Shown here: positions 22,669 through 31,353 of the stretch, piece by piece | Layout: every line of letters starts with the position of its first letter | Numbering within the stretch: position 1 is the first letter of the stretch | DNA from: Xenorhabdus doucetiae | GTDB lineage: Bacteria; Pseudomonadota; Gammaproteobacteria; Enterobacterales; Enterobacteriaceae | Direction of reading: 5' to 3' | DNA length: 64,000 nt | Assembly (NCBI RefSeq): GCF_000968195.1 | Contig: NZ_FO704550.1 | Span: 62,001 to 126,000, forward strand | The notes under the pieces: generated by a model | Databases searched by the model: none | Seen by the model: only the letters and a program-made list of their open reading frames with translations | Told to the model about the DNA's origin: nothing | Program-made: the position numbers and the translations under genes

Positions 22669-23294
22669 GATTTCTCCTTATCGGCAGGATCAGGCAGTGA
22701 AATATTGGGTAAGGTGGTATCTGACAAAGCGACATCTGAAAAAACCATGCGAACCGTCAGATTGCCGTCGGCAGGTGTATCAACAGGCGTAATCGCGATG
22801 TGCTTAATCAGTAACGGGGGTTGCAGTTTCTGAATTTCACGCAAGAAATGGAGAAATTGGCCATAATTGAGTGACAGTCGGATATGCCAGAAAACTTGTT
22901 CGTTTTCTTTATGGCTTTTCCACTCCATGAGCTGACTGCCAGAGCGGATCAGTGGCATATGCAGGCGTTTGAGTATTGGCGTATTTTGCGCAGGAATATT
23001 GTCTGAGGAGGTATTCCTGAGTGACAGGTCACTGTTTTGAGCAAGGTTTGCGGCCATGCGCCGAATCTGCTGCTGAGTTTCAAGCAGGGATGGCAGTTCA
23101 GCAAGCTTTTGTTGAAATAGTATCGTGTTGTGTTGTTGCTGCTTAATATTGCTCTGGAGGGCATGGATTTCATGCCGATTTTTCTGCCAAACCAAAAAGT
23201 AGAATCCCAACAGCAGTAAAATGATGAGTAATTGCTGCAAGGTAAGCTGTTGCCAGACCGGCCGATAAAACCATTCAAGGTAATTATTTCTCAT
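22665..23294 (-). CDS. hofO: PilO-like protein HofO
   Basis: This is the inner-membrane component of a DNA-uptake or type IV pilus-like apparatus, corresponding to PilO. The 209 residues have a short cytoplasmic N-terminus, one membrane helix at about 18-35 (LQQLLIILLLLGFYFLV), then a coiled-coil stretch rich in Gln and Leu (about 40-85) and a C-terminal alpha/beta domain. It is longer than E. coli HofO (146). Assignment rests on position between hofN and hofQ and on topology more than on sequence identity. It overlaps hofQ by four bases (ATGA) and hofN by eleven. Confidence 0.75.
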   Translation of the reverse strand: MRNNYLEWFYRPVWQQLTLQQLLIILLLLGFYFLVWQKNRHEIHALQSNIKQQQHNTILFQQKLAELPSLLETQQQIRRMAANLAQNSDLSLRNTSSDNIPAQNTPILKRLHMPLIRSGSQLMEWKSHKENEQVFWHIRLSLNYGQFLHFLREIQKLQPPLLIKHIAITPVDTPADGNLTVRMVFSDVALSDTTLPNISLPDPADKEKS

Positions 23295-23835
23295 CTGGCT
23301 CTCCCATCAACCAATTGGCATCAATGGTAAAAACCTTGAAATGATCTTCCGTCGTGATCATTTTTTTCAGTTGCACATTGATAAGCGAAGTGTCGTCAGT
23401 CAGGCTATCCAACAAATCTGAGATATCCGTATAGTCCTGACTGCGGGCAGTAAAAATTAATTGCCCACTGTCGTCACTAAATGCAGTCAGCCAACTGTTC
23501 TCAGGTAACAAATGGGGAAGTTGACGAAATAGCTGTAAATAGCGTTGATTCTGTTCCATGAATATGCGTTTTTTCCGTAATTGTTGTGACAATTGATGAT
23601 GTTGTTGCACCGCTTGGTCTGCTGTTCTGATTGCTTGTTGTAATTGAGCCGATTGGTGAGTGATCTCCGTTAATTGTCCGCGATATTGTCTAATCTGGTT
23701 GGTTTGTAGCGTGGAAATAAATACCAATACTGTTGCCCACAATATCAGTTGTAAGCAAAGCAGTGCTCCCCATATTCGAGACCGGCGTTTCAGCTTTTTC
23801 TGCCGCCAAGGTAAGAAGTTGACCTGATACATCAT
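23284..23835 (-). CDS. hofN: PilN-like protein HofN
   Basis: A bitopic inner-membrane protein of the PilN family. The 183 residues start MMYQVNFLPWRQKKLKRRSR; the NFLPWR motif is typical of PilN/HofN and in pili contacts PilM. A membrane helix follows at about 22-45, then a Gln-rich coiled coil (about 50-100) and a small C-terminal domain. Its start overlaps the hofM stop by four bases. It works with HofM and HofO as the inner-membrane platform for the secretin. Confidence 0.85.
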   Translation of the reverse strand: MMYQVNFLPWRQKKLKRRSRIWGALLCLQLILWATVLVFISTLQTNQIRQYRGQLTEITHQSAQLQQAIRTADQAVQQHHQLSQQLRKKRIFMEQNQRYLQLFRQLPHLLPENSWLTAFSDDSGQLIFTARSQDYTDISDLLDSLTDDTSLINVQLKKMITTEDHFKVFTIDANWLMGEPDEK

Positions 23836-24713
23836 TGATCACTCGGCCTGAGCGCTAAACCTGCGGCAATGATAAACGCATTCATTTTGTCTGGTAGCGG
23901 AGGATGATAATGGCGAAACGCCATCAAGAGTTGCCAGCTATTAGCCGATTCTGTTGATACGGATGTTAATGTCGGTGTTGATGTTGTTTTTACTGATATC
24001 GCTTTGATTGATGTCGGTTGCGCTTCGTCACTGTAATAAAGGGTATAACCTTCTGTTTCTGGGGTTATGGGGAGTTGATTGATGACCTGAACCAGATGGC
24101 GATCCGGTTGTGCCGCTATCAAACCATAGCTGAAAGGTCGGTCGGCAGGGGCGACCCATAGCCAGTCTGTCATACGTTTGTGAACTAACCAACTGTCGTC
24201 AGGTACGCCCGCCAGTTTGGCGGCATAACGCAGTGCACAAGGTGCAATATCAATAGCATCAAGGGATAAATTGATCTCTGAGAACAGGTTCAGCCAGAGA
24301 TTGAGGTCTTTTTGACGGGTTGCGCTGATGCAAATCTGCTGACCATGCACACGATAATCCAGCGCCAGATCGCTGACAGGAAATTGTTTTCCAGCACTGG
24401 CATGTACAAACCAGCCAAGTTCCGGTTCCTGCAAGGCAGTTTGACCAGGTAAGGCAATTTGTTTCTGCAAAGTTTGTTGAACAGGCAGGGCGAATCTTAG
24501 ATTAAGATTCTTGGGTAATATTTTTCGCCATTGGATTAAAATGTGAAGTAATTTTTCAGGATCTTGTAACCGTCCTCCTGAAATAGTCTCGCTGGATAAG
24601 CGATATTGCCAGCAATGCCGAAGTTGCCAACCGTCACGGCGTTTAATAGCGGCAAGGGCGCGAATGTCATGATCTTGGACATCCAGTCCGATATACCATT
24701 TAGGTGGATACAT
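23832..24713 (-). CDS. hofM: PilM-like protein HofM
   Basis: First gene of the hof operon, encoding a cytoplasmic actin-like PilM homologue. The 293 residues open with WYIGLDVQDHDIRALAA, the phosphate-1 type strand of the fold. They continue with an IDIAPCALRYAAKLAG region typical of PilM/HofM. It is longer than E. coli HofM (259), with extra Thr/Ser-rich residues near 235-255. AAGGAGA sits seven bases before the ATG. It is divergent from mrcA, as in E. coli. Confidence 0.85.
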   Translation of the reverse strand: MYPPKWYIGLDVQDHDIRALAAIKRRDGWQLRHCWQYRLSSETISGGRLQDPEKLLHILIQWRKILPKNLNLRFALPVQQTLQKQIALPGQTALQEPELGWFVHASAGKQFPVSDLALDYRVHGQQICISATRQKDLNLWLNLFSEINLSLDAIDIAPCALRYAAKLAGVPDDSWLVHKRMTDWLWVAPADRPFSYGLIAAQPDRHLVQVINQLPITPETEGYTLYYSDEAQPTSIKAISVKTTSTPTLTSVSTESANSWQLLMAFRHYHPPLPDKMNAFIIAAGLALRPSDQ

Positions 24714-24830
24714 GTAGCGATCTCCTTATCTACTGTCAATTCAACAAAAACATCAAGTTAACGAAAATCGAATGAAACGTTGTTATACATGAATGGGGTA
24801 TTGGTAAAGGTGATATCTATCGTGCTGTAT

Positions 24831-24887
24831 AGCCCTTATACTAATCCCTTTATACTAAGCCTTTTACACCAAGCCTTTTATACTACG
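24831..24887 (+). repeat. Four tandem copies of a 14-base unit upstream of mrcA
   Basis: Successive units are AGCCCTTATACTAAT, CCCTTTATACTAAG, CCTTTTACACCAAG and CCTTTTATACTACG, period about 14 bases. Three copies contain TATACT, which fits a sigma-70 -10 element. It lies between divergent hofM and mrcA, about 50 bases before the mrcA start. Slipped-strand change of copy number could alter promoter spacing or number; that is inference. Confidence 0.75.
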
Positions 24888-24936
24888 TACTGATCGTTTA
24901 TAAACTGCCCGATTAACATGGCGTGAGAAATTTCAG

Positions 24937-27468
24937 GTGAAGTTCATAAAGTATTTTTTGATCCTTATTGTTGTTTGCATTTTATTGGGAACCGCCTCGA
25001 TTTTTGGTTTGTACAAATATATTGAGCCACAGCTTCCCGATGTTGCGACCTTAAAGGATGTCCGACTCCAAACACCGATGCAGGTGTTCAGTGCTGATGG
25101 CGAATTAATCGCCCAATATGGAGAAAAACGTCGTTTACCCTTAACCTTGTCAGAAATACCGCCTCTCATGGTGAAAGCCTTTATTGCCACGGAAGATAGC
25201 CGTTTTTATGAACATCACGGTGTTGATCCCATCGGGGTTATCCGTGCGGTTTCAGTGGTAATAACCTCTGGTCATGCTTCTCAGGGGGCAAGTACCATTA
25301 CTCAGCAGCTTGCGAGAAACTTTTTTCTCAGCCGAGAGAAAACATTGGTACGTAAAGCGAAAGAGGCATTTCTGGCGATTAAGATCGAGCAATTGTTAAC
25401 TAAGGATGAAATCCTTGAGTTATATCTCAACAAGATCTATCTCGGTTATCGTGCTTACGGGGTTGGCGCGGCGGCTCATGTCTATTTTGGCAAGAACGTC
25501 AATGAGTTGACATTGAGTGAGATGGCGATGATTGCCGGTTTACCAAAAGCGCCTTCAACGTTTAACCCGCTTTATTCCTATGACAGAGCGGTCAGCCGCC
25601 GCAATGTGGTGCTGGGGCGGATGTTGGAAGAAGGATATATCACCCGGCGTCAGTATGATGAAGCCAGAGAAGAAAAACTGGTTTCCCGTTACCACGCGCC
25701 ACAAATTGTTTTCTCTGCGCCTTATCTGACGGAAATGGCTCGTCAGGAAATGATTAATCGTTATGGTGAAAATGCCTATACAGATGGTTATAAAGTCTAT
25801 ACCACTATCACACGCAAAACTCAGTTGGCGGCGGTTGATGCGGTTCGTGCCAATGTGATTGACTATGATGTGCGTCACGGTTATCGCGGCCCTCAGGAAG
25901 TGTTATGGAAAGCGAATCAGCTAGCATGGAGCCAGGCGCAGATTATCGATAAGCTGAAAACCTTGCCCAAATATGGTCCTCTGGTGCCGGCGATTGTGAC
26001 GAAATCCAGCGCTAACCAAGCGCAAGTTGTGCTGGTGGATGGCAGTCACGTTGAGTTGACGATGGCCGGCGTTCGTTGGGCGCGCCCATTTAAAACCGAC
26101 AGCCTGCAAGGGGCGGCACCCCGTAGTGTCGATGAAGTCATTCGGGCAGGCGAACAAATTTGGATCAGAAAAGTCAATGAGACTTGGTGGCTGGCCCAAC
26201 TTCCCGAAGTTAATGCGGCACTGGTTTCTCTCAATCCGATCAATGGTGCGATAGAAGCATTGGTCGGTGGATTTGATTTTGAACTGAGTAAATTTAACCG
26301 GGTGACGCAATCACTGCGTCAGGTCGGTTCCAATATCAAGCCATTCCTGTATACCGCCGCCATGGACAAGGGGCTGACGTTGGCCTCGTTACTGAATGAT
26401 GCGCCAATCAGCCGTTGGGATGCCGGTGCCGGAACGGATTGGCGACCGAAAAACTCACCACCGACTTACGATGGGCCCATTCGCTTGCGTCAAGGGTTGG
26501 GGCAATCTAAAAACGTTGTGATGGTGCGAGCCATGCGTGCGATGGGGGTTGATTACGCCGCAGATTACTTGAAGCGTTTTGGTTTGCCGGGTGAAAACGT
26601 GGTGCGCACAGAATCTCTGGCGCTGGGATCGCCTTCATTTACTCCGTTACAGTTAGTACGCGGCTATGCAGTGATGGCAAACGGGGGTTATTTGGTTGAT
26701 CCTTACTTCATCAGCAAAATTGAAAATGATGCAGGGAAAGTGCTGTTTGAAGCGAAACCTAAAATTGCTTGTCCACAATGTGAAAACATTCCGGTGATTT
26801 ATGGTGAAACAGCACGTTCTATCGAATTGTCTGAAGATTCCATTGAGAACGTGGCTCATTCTGACGTAGTGCAAAATATGGCCTTGCCGCCGCAACCGGA
26901 ATTAGAGAGCGTATCGGGAAATGTTAATGCGCAAGACCAACAGTATGCGCCTCACGTTATCAGTACACCGTTGGCGTTCCTTATCCATGATGCCTTGAAT
27001 ACCAATGTCTTTGGTGAACCGGGTTGGATGGGGACAGGCTGGCGCGCTGCCCGTGATTTGAAGCGCCGTGATATTGGCGGCAAAACCGGGACAACCAACA
27101 GCTCAAAAGATGCGTGGTTCTCCGGTTATGGCCCGGATATAGTGGCAACGGCCTGGATTGGTTTCGATGAGCACAGCAGAAGTTTGGGGCGCACTCCGGT
27201 ATTAAAAGGTGAAGGGGGAGCGAAAACGGCTCAACCCATTTGGGATGATTTTATGAAAGCCGCGCTGGAAGGGGTTCCTGTGAAAATAATGGAACCCCCT
27301 GCCGGCATTGTTTCTGTCACGATTGATCGGGCAACGGGCAAGTTATCTAACGGTGGTAGCAATACCCGCAAAGAGTATTTCATTGATGGTACTCAGCCGA
27401 CGGAGTATGCCGTACCCGATGTGGGGACGACAGTCACTGAGAATGGGGAAAGCCATGAGTTATTCTGA
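24937..27468 (+). CDS. mrcA: Penicillin-binding protein 1A
   Basis: A bifunctional class A PBP that polymerises and cross-links peptidoglycan. The 843 residues have an N-terminal membrane anchor (about 4-25). The GT51 transglycosylase domain shows ATEDSRFYEHHGVD with the catalytic Glu, GASTITQQLARNFFLS and KIYLGYRAYGVGAAA. An OB-like linker follows, then a transpeptidase with the SXXK serine in QVGSNIKPFLYTA, an SXN-type site in GLGQSKNVVM and KTGTTNSSKDAWF. The start is GTG at 24937, preceded by TTCAG; residues from it match E. coli. In E. coli the outer-membrane lipoprotein LpoA activates it. A terminator follows at 27511-27546. Confidence 0.96.
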   Translation: MKFIKYFLILIVVCILLGTASIFGLYKYIEPQLPDVATLKDVRLQTPMQVFSADGELIAQYGEKRRLPLTLSEIPPLMVKAFIATEDSRFYEHHGVDPIGVIRAVSVVITSGHASQGASTITQQLARNFFLSREKTLVRKAKEAFLAIKIEQLLTKDEILELYLNKIYLGYRAYGVGAAAHVYFGKNVNELTLSEMAMIAGLPKAPSTFNPLYSYDRAVSRRNVVLGRMLEEGYITRRQYDEAREEKLVSRYHAPQIVFSAPYLTEMARQEMINRYGENAYTDGYKVYTTITRKTQLAAVDAVRANVIDYDVRHGYRGPQEVLWKANQLAWSQAQIIDKLKTLPKYGPLVPAIVTKSSANQAQVVLVDGSHVELTMAGVRWARPFKTDSLQGAAPRSVDEVIRAGEQIWIRKVNETWWLAQLPEVNAALVSLNPINGAIEALVGGFDFELSKFNRVTQSLRQVGSNIKPFLYTAAMDKGLTLASLLNDAPISRWDAGAGTDWRPKNSPPTYDGPIRLRQGLGQSKNVVMVRAMRAMGVDYAADYLKRFGLPGENVVRTESLALGSPSFTPLQLVRGYAVMANGGYLVDPYFISKIENDAGKVLFEAKPKIACPQCENIPVIYGETARSIELSEDSIENVAHSDVVQNMALPPQPELESVSGNVNAQDQQYAPHVISTPLAFLIHDALNTNVFGEPGWMGTGWRAARDLKRRDIGGKTGTTNSSKDAWFSGYGPDIVATAWIGFDEHSRSLGRTPVLKGEGGAKTAQPIWDDFMKAALEGVPVKIMEPPAGIVSVTIDRATGKLSNGGSNTRKEYFIDGTQPTEYAVPDVGTTVTENGESHELF

Positions 27469-27510
27469 TTGATTTTCCCGTCGTAAATATCACTAACTAA
27501 AATGAAAGAT

Positions 27511-27546
27511 AAAAAGACCTTGTCGGGAAATCGGCAAGGTCTTTTG
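27511..27546 (+). terminator. Intrinsic terminator of mrcA
   Basis: AAAAGACCTTG and CAAGGTCTTTT form an 11-bp stem with a 12-base loop and flanking A and T tracts. The next 215 bases (27547-27763) are very AT-rich with no gene seen. Confidence 0.85.
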
Positions 27547-27763
27547 TTATCACTATTCTTTTGTTATTACTATGATGAAAGTTTATTTAACAAAAAGATA
27601 TGATGATACGAATTAATTTTAAGAATATAGTTAAAGGGTTTATTTATTATTTTTAATAAACAAAATTATTTTTCATCAATATCATTAAAATTATTACACG
27701 CATAAATGTAAACCTTACTCTATTTGCGTGTTTATTGTTGACCGCTGTATTTCACTTAAAACA

Positions 27764-27805
27764 GGTATAAAATGGGTATTGTAATACCTATTTTATACCG
27801 TTTTT
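27764..27805. terminator. Long hairpin terminator downstream of nudE
   Basis: GGTATAAAATGGGTATT (27764-27780) and AATACCTATTTTATACC (27783-27799) pair over 17 positions with one G-U and a two-base loop. T-rich bases flank it on both strands (GTTTTTA on plus, TGTTTT on minus). It lies 28 bases past the nudE stop and probably ends nudE transcription. Confidence 0.7.
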
Positions 27806-27832
27806 AAAGAATGAACGGATTAGTGTTTCCCA

Positions 27833-28384
27833 TTATTTCTTTGCTTGCAGATATCGCTGGGCAAAAAATAGCGCACTGACATTTCTGGCTTCGTTGAAAT
27901 CGGGATGCTCCAACAATGACATCATGTCAGAGATAGGCCATCGTTTCTGCACAAGCGGTTCAGGTTCATCCCCTTCCAGGCATTCCGGATAAAGGTCATG
28001 AGCAATCATGATATTCATTTTGCTGGAAAAATAGGACGGTGCCATCGTCAATGTCGTCAACAGCGCCAATTTTCCTGCACCGAAACCAATTTCTTCCTTC
28101 AATTCGCGATTAGCGGCGTCAAAAACACTCTCCCCAGCATCAATGGCACCTTTGGGAAAACCTAATTCGTATTGTTCAATGCCAACCGCATATTCATGAA
28201 TAAGCACTAATTCATCCCCGATAATTGGAATAATTAAAACTGCTTCACGATTTGCCGGTTTCATTCGTTCATAAACGCGTTTTACACCATTGCTGAACTC
28301 AAGATCAACAGATTGAATATTGAATAAGCGTGAGCGGGAAACGTCATTTATATTCAGTATCTTAGGTTTTTTTAGATCAATCAT
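27833..28384 (-). CDS. nudE: ADP compounds hydrolase NudE
   Basis: A Nudix hydrolase that splits ADP-ribose, NADH and diadenosine polyphosphates to AMP-containing products. The 183 residues contain the Nudix box GAIDAGESVFDAANRELKEE, whose Glu residues bind the metal, plus the family-specific MAPSYFSSKMNI and EGDEPEPL. An AGGGG lies before the ATG. In E. coli nudE is also next to mrcA and divergent from igaA, so the neighbourhood supports the name. Confidence 0.95.
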   Translation of the reverse strand: MIDLKKPKILNINDVSRSRLFNIQSVDLEFSNGVKRVYERMKPANREAVLIIPIIGDELVLIHEYAVGIEQYELGFPKGAIDAGESVFDAANRELKEEIGFGAGKLALLTTLTMAPSYFSSKMNIMIAHDLYPECLEGDEPEPLVQKRWPISDMMSLLEHPDFNEARNVSALFFAQRYLQAKK

Positions 28385-28738
28385 GCTTGCCCCTGATGGT
28401 TGTCATGTGCCGGATAATTGAAAACAATAATCCGGCCAGTCACTTAAATACTACTGTATCTTTTAAGTGTTATAACGAAATGGATACGCATCCATGCTTT
28501 GCTTTAATATGGCTGATTATGTTAGTAAATGATAGCGATTATCGCTTGAATGTATTTTTGTTGCTATCTTACCCTTGCAAAAAGACTTTATTTTATGGAA
28601 AGGTATGAGAAAAATTATATAACCTTTTGTAAATAAAATTAAAATAGAAGGCAAGAATAGGAATAGCCTGATTCTGTGTGTTTCATGAGATTGTTATTCT
28701 GCTGATCTCGGTACTGCTGGCGTGAGCATGGGGAAAAA
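28385..28738. other. Divergent nudE-igaA intergenic region with a 13-base palindrome
   Basis: This region holds both promoters. AGCGAT-T-ATCGCT (28534-28546) is a perfect 6-1-6 palindrome, a possible operator. It does not match Fur or the RcsB box. No small gene is convincing here. Confidence 0.4.
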
Positions 28739-30841
28739 ATGAGCTCATTGGTCATTATATTGGCTATTTTTATCATTAGCCTGATTATAATGGCTTCCTT
28801 TCTGATTTTCAGATGGAAGCGGCTTGATAACGCGCGTTATCTGCAATCGATAACTAAAACAGCCTGCCGCAAACTGAATACCGATGAATATCAAGCCATA
28901 GAATCTTATTTGCACAATACCCGTCTTCTGATGAAGCCGAATAGCAGTCACAGGGCTGATTATTCGGTGCTACCTGTTAAACAGGGGAATGTCTATACCA
29001 TCACTCATCCTATTACCCGTTTTTCTTCCGCAATGGATGGGGTGCACCATTGGCGCTATTATCTTGGTGAAACGGAAATACATTTGCCCGTGTTGCTTGA
29101 GCCATTTATTAAGCAGCAGAATACGATTGAGATTGTTCAAACCGTATCAATGCCGCTGGTTATCGCGGTTAACGGCCACTTTCTGCAAGATTATCAGCAA
29201 GATTTGCCCATCACGAGAGTTGCGGCAAAAACCGAGCAGGCTTCCATTCAAAAAAATGGCAATTCGAGCGCTAACTTACTGCATGTCCGTAAGGAAACAT
29301 TAGAAGAATATCGCCTGCGGAAATCAACGGGCATGCAGGAAAGTATTTTGATGTGTTTGGGTTTATCGTTGTGGTTTGCGGCTCTTTTCGTGCCCATTCC
29401 GATGTTACCGTGGTTAATGCTGGCGGCGTTTCTGTTTATTATGGGGAGTTTCTGGCTGCATGTTCGGTTGCCACCTGGGCGAAAACTAGCCAATATCCAT
29501 TGCTTTAACGGCATTCCCAAACGTTGGGGCGTATTTAGCGAGTTTGAGCCAGAGCAAAAAAAGAATATCTCTCTGGGCGGTATTGATCTGGTTTATCCCG
29601 TACATTGGGAGCCTTATATTTCCCATTATCTTGATCAGAATACCGATATCGACATATACACTAACTGCCATGTTGTACGGCAGGGGCGCTATCTCTCTTT
29701 GCATGAAGAAGAGAAACACCATCCTTATCAGCGTAGCAGAAAGAATGTGATACTGCTGATCTTCTCTGTACTTGCCATGCTGTTGCTTTATTTTTACCAG
29801 CCAGTGAACTTATCCATACGGCTGAGTTTTGCTTGGTTATATGGCAGTAATACCAAGGTTATTACCAGTTTCAATGATCTAAAAAATATGCCGTTGAAGG
29901 AAGGGGATGTGTTAAAGGTCAAAGGATTAGGGATGTGCTATGTTCCCCCTAATCTCCTGCCCAAAGCCAACATTACCATATTCGCGCCATTTGATTGTGT
30001 GGGTATCTACTGGAATAGTGAAATTCCATTGCCTATGCTGGAGTCTGAAGTTGTCGAAAATGCGACCTCATTGCTTAAAACTGTTGGTGAGCAATTACAT
30101 CCCGTTGAACGTAAAATTAATCCTAGCTTGAATGACGCGATTGCTAAATCGGGTATGACTCTGCTCGATAATTTTTCACAAATCATCTTGAAAACCCAAA
30201 AATTGTGCCAGAAAGATGCGGATTGTGATCGCTTGAAAAATGCGTTGGTCAATTTGGGTAATGCCAAAAACTGGGACAAGTTGTTGAAAGATGCAGAGAG
30301 CGGAAAGCTGGATGGGGCGAAAGTGTTGTTGCGTTCTATCAGTGTTGATGCGTTGGAAAAGTTGGTTGATATCACGACGGCATCATTTATTTATCGGGAG
30401 ATCGATAGGATGGTCATTCTGATAAACAGTCCCTCCCCAGGGGGAGTTTTATTGCTGAGTGATGAGGGGAAAGCATTAGTTGAATACCCGATGCGGACAC
30501 AATACATCTATGAGCACTCTGCTTTAGAGCGATGGCGGGAATTACAGGGGCTTTTAGAACTGTTGATGAAGACCCCCTTTGAAACCGAAGGGATTGTGAC
30601 AAAATTGTCAGAAGATCCCAATGGGACTCGTCATATTATGTTGCACCGTGAGCCAGATACTACATCTGTCATTCGTTATCTGGGAAGCTGTCTGCTGGGG
30701 GCAATCTTGTTGGCCATGTCGATCATCAACACCGTATTGGTTATCAAGAAAAAGCAGAGGAACCAGCGGCGTCTTCAACATATCACGCAATACTACGATA
30801 ATTGTTTCAATTCGCCTTCACCGCCGATGGATTGGCGATGA
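28739..30841 (+). CDS. igaA: IgaA, inner-membrane brake on the Rcs phosphorelay
   Basis: IgaA (YrfF/UmoB) restrains Rcs envelope-stress signalling through RcsD and, in relatives, the outer-membrane lipoprotein RcsF. The 700 residues (711 in E. coli) have membrane segments at about 3-24, 205-245 (two), 335-358 and 655-675, with two large cytoplasmic parts and one long periplasmic domain. Conserved stretches are WRYYLGETEIHLP, RRKETLEEYR-like region (VRKETLEEYR), IDLVYPVHWEPYI, GKLDGAKVLLR and QHITQYYDNCFN. GGGGAAAA precedes the ATG. The yrfG phosphatase gene that follows igaA in E. coli is absent here; hslR comes next. Confidence 0.93.
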   Translation: MSSLVIILAIFIISLIIMASFLIFRWKRLDNARYLQSITKTACRKLNTDEYQAIESYLHNTRLLMKPNSSHRADYSVLPVKQGNVYTITHPITRFSSAMDGVHHWRYYLGETEIHLPVLLEPFIKQQNTIEIVQTVSMPLVIAVNGHFLQDYQQDLPITRVAAKTEQASIQKNGNSSANLLHVRKETLEEYRLRKSTGMQESILMCLGLSLWFAALFVPIPMLPWLMLAAFLFIMGSFWLHVRLPPGRKLANIHCFNGIPKRWGVFSEFEPEQKKNISLGGIDLVYPVHWEPYISHYLDQNTDIDIYTNCHVVRQGRYLSLHEEEKHHPYQRSRKNVILLIFSVLAMLLLYFYQPVNLSIRLSFAWLYGSNTKVITSFNDLKNMPLKEGDVLKVKGLGMCYVPPNLLPKANITIFAPFDCVGIYWNSEIPLPMLESEVVENATSLLKTVGEQLHPVERKINPSLNDAIAKSGMTLLDNFSQIILKTQKLCQKDADCDRLKNALVNLGNAKNWDKLLKDAESGKLDGAKVLLRSISVDALEKLVDITTASFIYREIDRMVILINSPSPGGVLLLSDEGKALVEYPMRTQYIYEHSALERWRELQGLLELLMKTPFETEGIVTKLSEDPNGTRHIMLHREPDTTSVIRYLGSCLLGAILLAMSIINTVLVIKKKQRNQRRLQHITQYYDNCFNSPSPPMDWR

Positions 30842-30844
30842 CTT

Positions 30845-30874
30845 AACGGGCTGTGTTACCCTCTGCCCGTTTTT
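30845..30874 (+). terminator. Weak intrinsic terminator between igaA and hslR
   Basis: AACGGGC and GCCCGTT form a 7-bp stem with a 13-base loop, followed by only TTT. It may partially separate igaA from hslR-hslO. Confidence 0.5.
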
Positions 30875-30921
30875 GGTCAGCACCGATTAAGCATGTGAAT
30901 GAGATCATCGGGAGAGTATTC

Positions 30922-31353
30922 ATGCAGAATTCAGACACTGATCAGGCTGTCCGCCTTGATAAATGGTTGTGGGCTGCCCGTTTTTATAAAACCCGTTCCA
31001 TTGCGCGTGAAATGATTGAAGGGGGAAAAGTCCATTATAATGGGCAGCGAAGTAAGCCGAGTAAGCTGGTTGAGTTGGATGCAAAGATCAAACTGCGTCA
31101 GGGTGATGATGAAAAAACGGTAACCGTCTTGGCATTGAGCAGTCACAGACGGAGCGCTACCGAAGCCCAGCAACTTTATCAGGAGACAGCAGAAAGTATT
31201 ATCAATCGGGAAAAAATGGCATTGGCGCGTAAAATGAATGCGCTCACCATGCCGCATCCCAACCGCCGTCCAGATAAAAAAGAACGGCGTACATTAATAA
31301 AATTCAAGAACACAAAATTAAATGAGCCGGAAGAGACTTATGACCAGACATGA
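30922..31353 (+). CDS. hslR: Heat-shock ribosome-associated protein Hsp15
   Basis: Hsp15 is an S4-type RNA-binding protein that binds free 50S subunits carrying a nascent chain and helps recycle stalled ribosomes. The S4 domain is clear: VRLDKWLWAARFYKTRSIAR and GGKVHYNGQRSKPS, followed by a basic C-terminal helix RRPDKKERRTL. The start is set at ATG 30922 (MQNSDTDQAVRLD), with GGGAGAG upstream, giving 143 residues against 133 in E. coli. The longer in-frame start at 30853 overlaps the terminator hairpin and is unlikely. The gene overlaps hslO by 14 bases. Confidence 0.94.
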   Translation: MQNSDTDQAVRLDKWLWAARFYKTRSIAREMIEGGKVHYNGQRSKPSKLVELDAKIKLRQGDDEKTVTVLALSSHRRSATEAQQLYQETAESIINREKMALARKMNALTMPHPNRRPDKKERRTLIKFKNTKLNEPEETYDQT

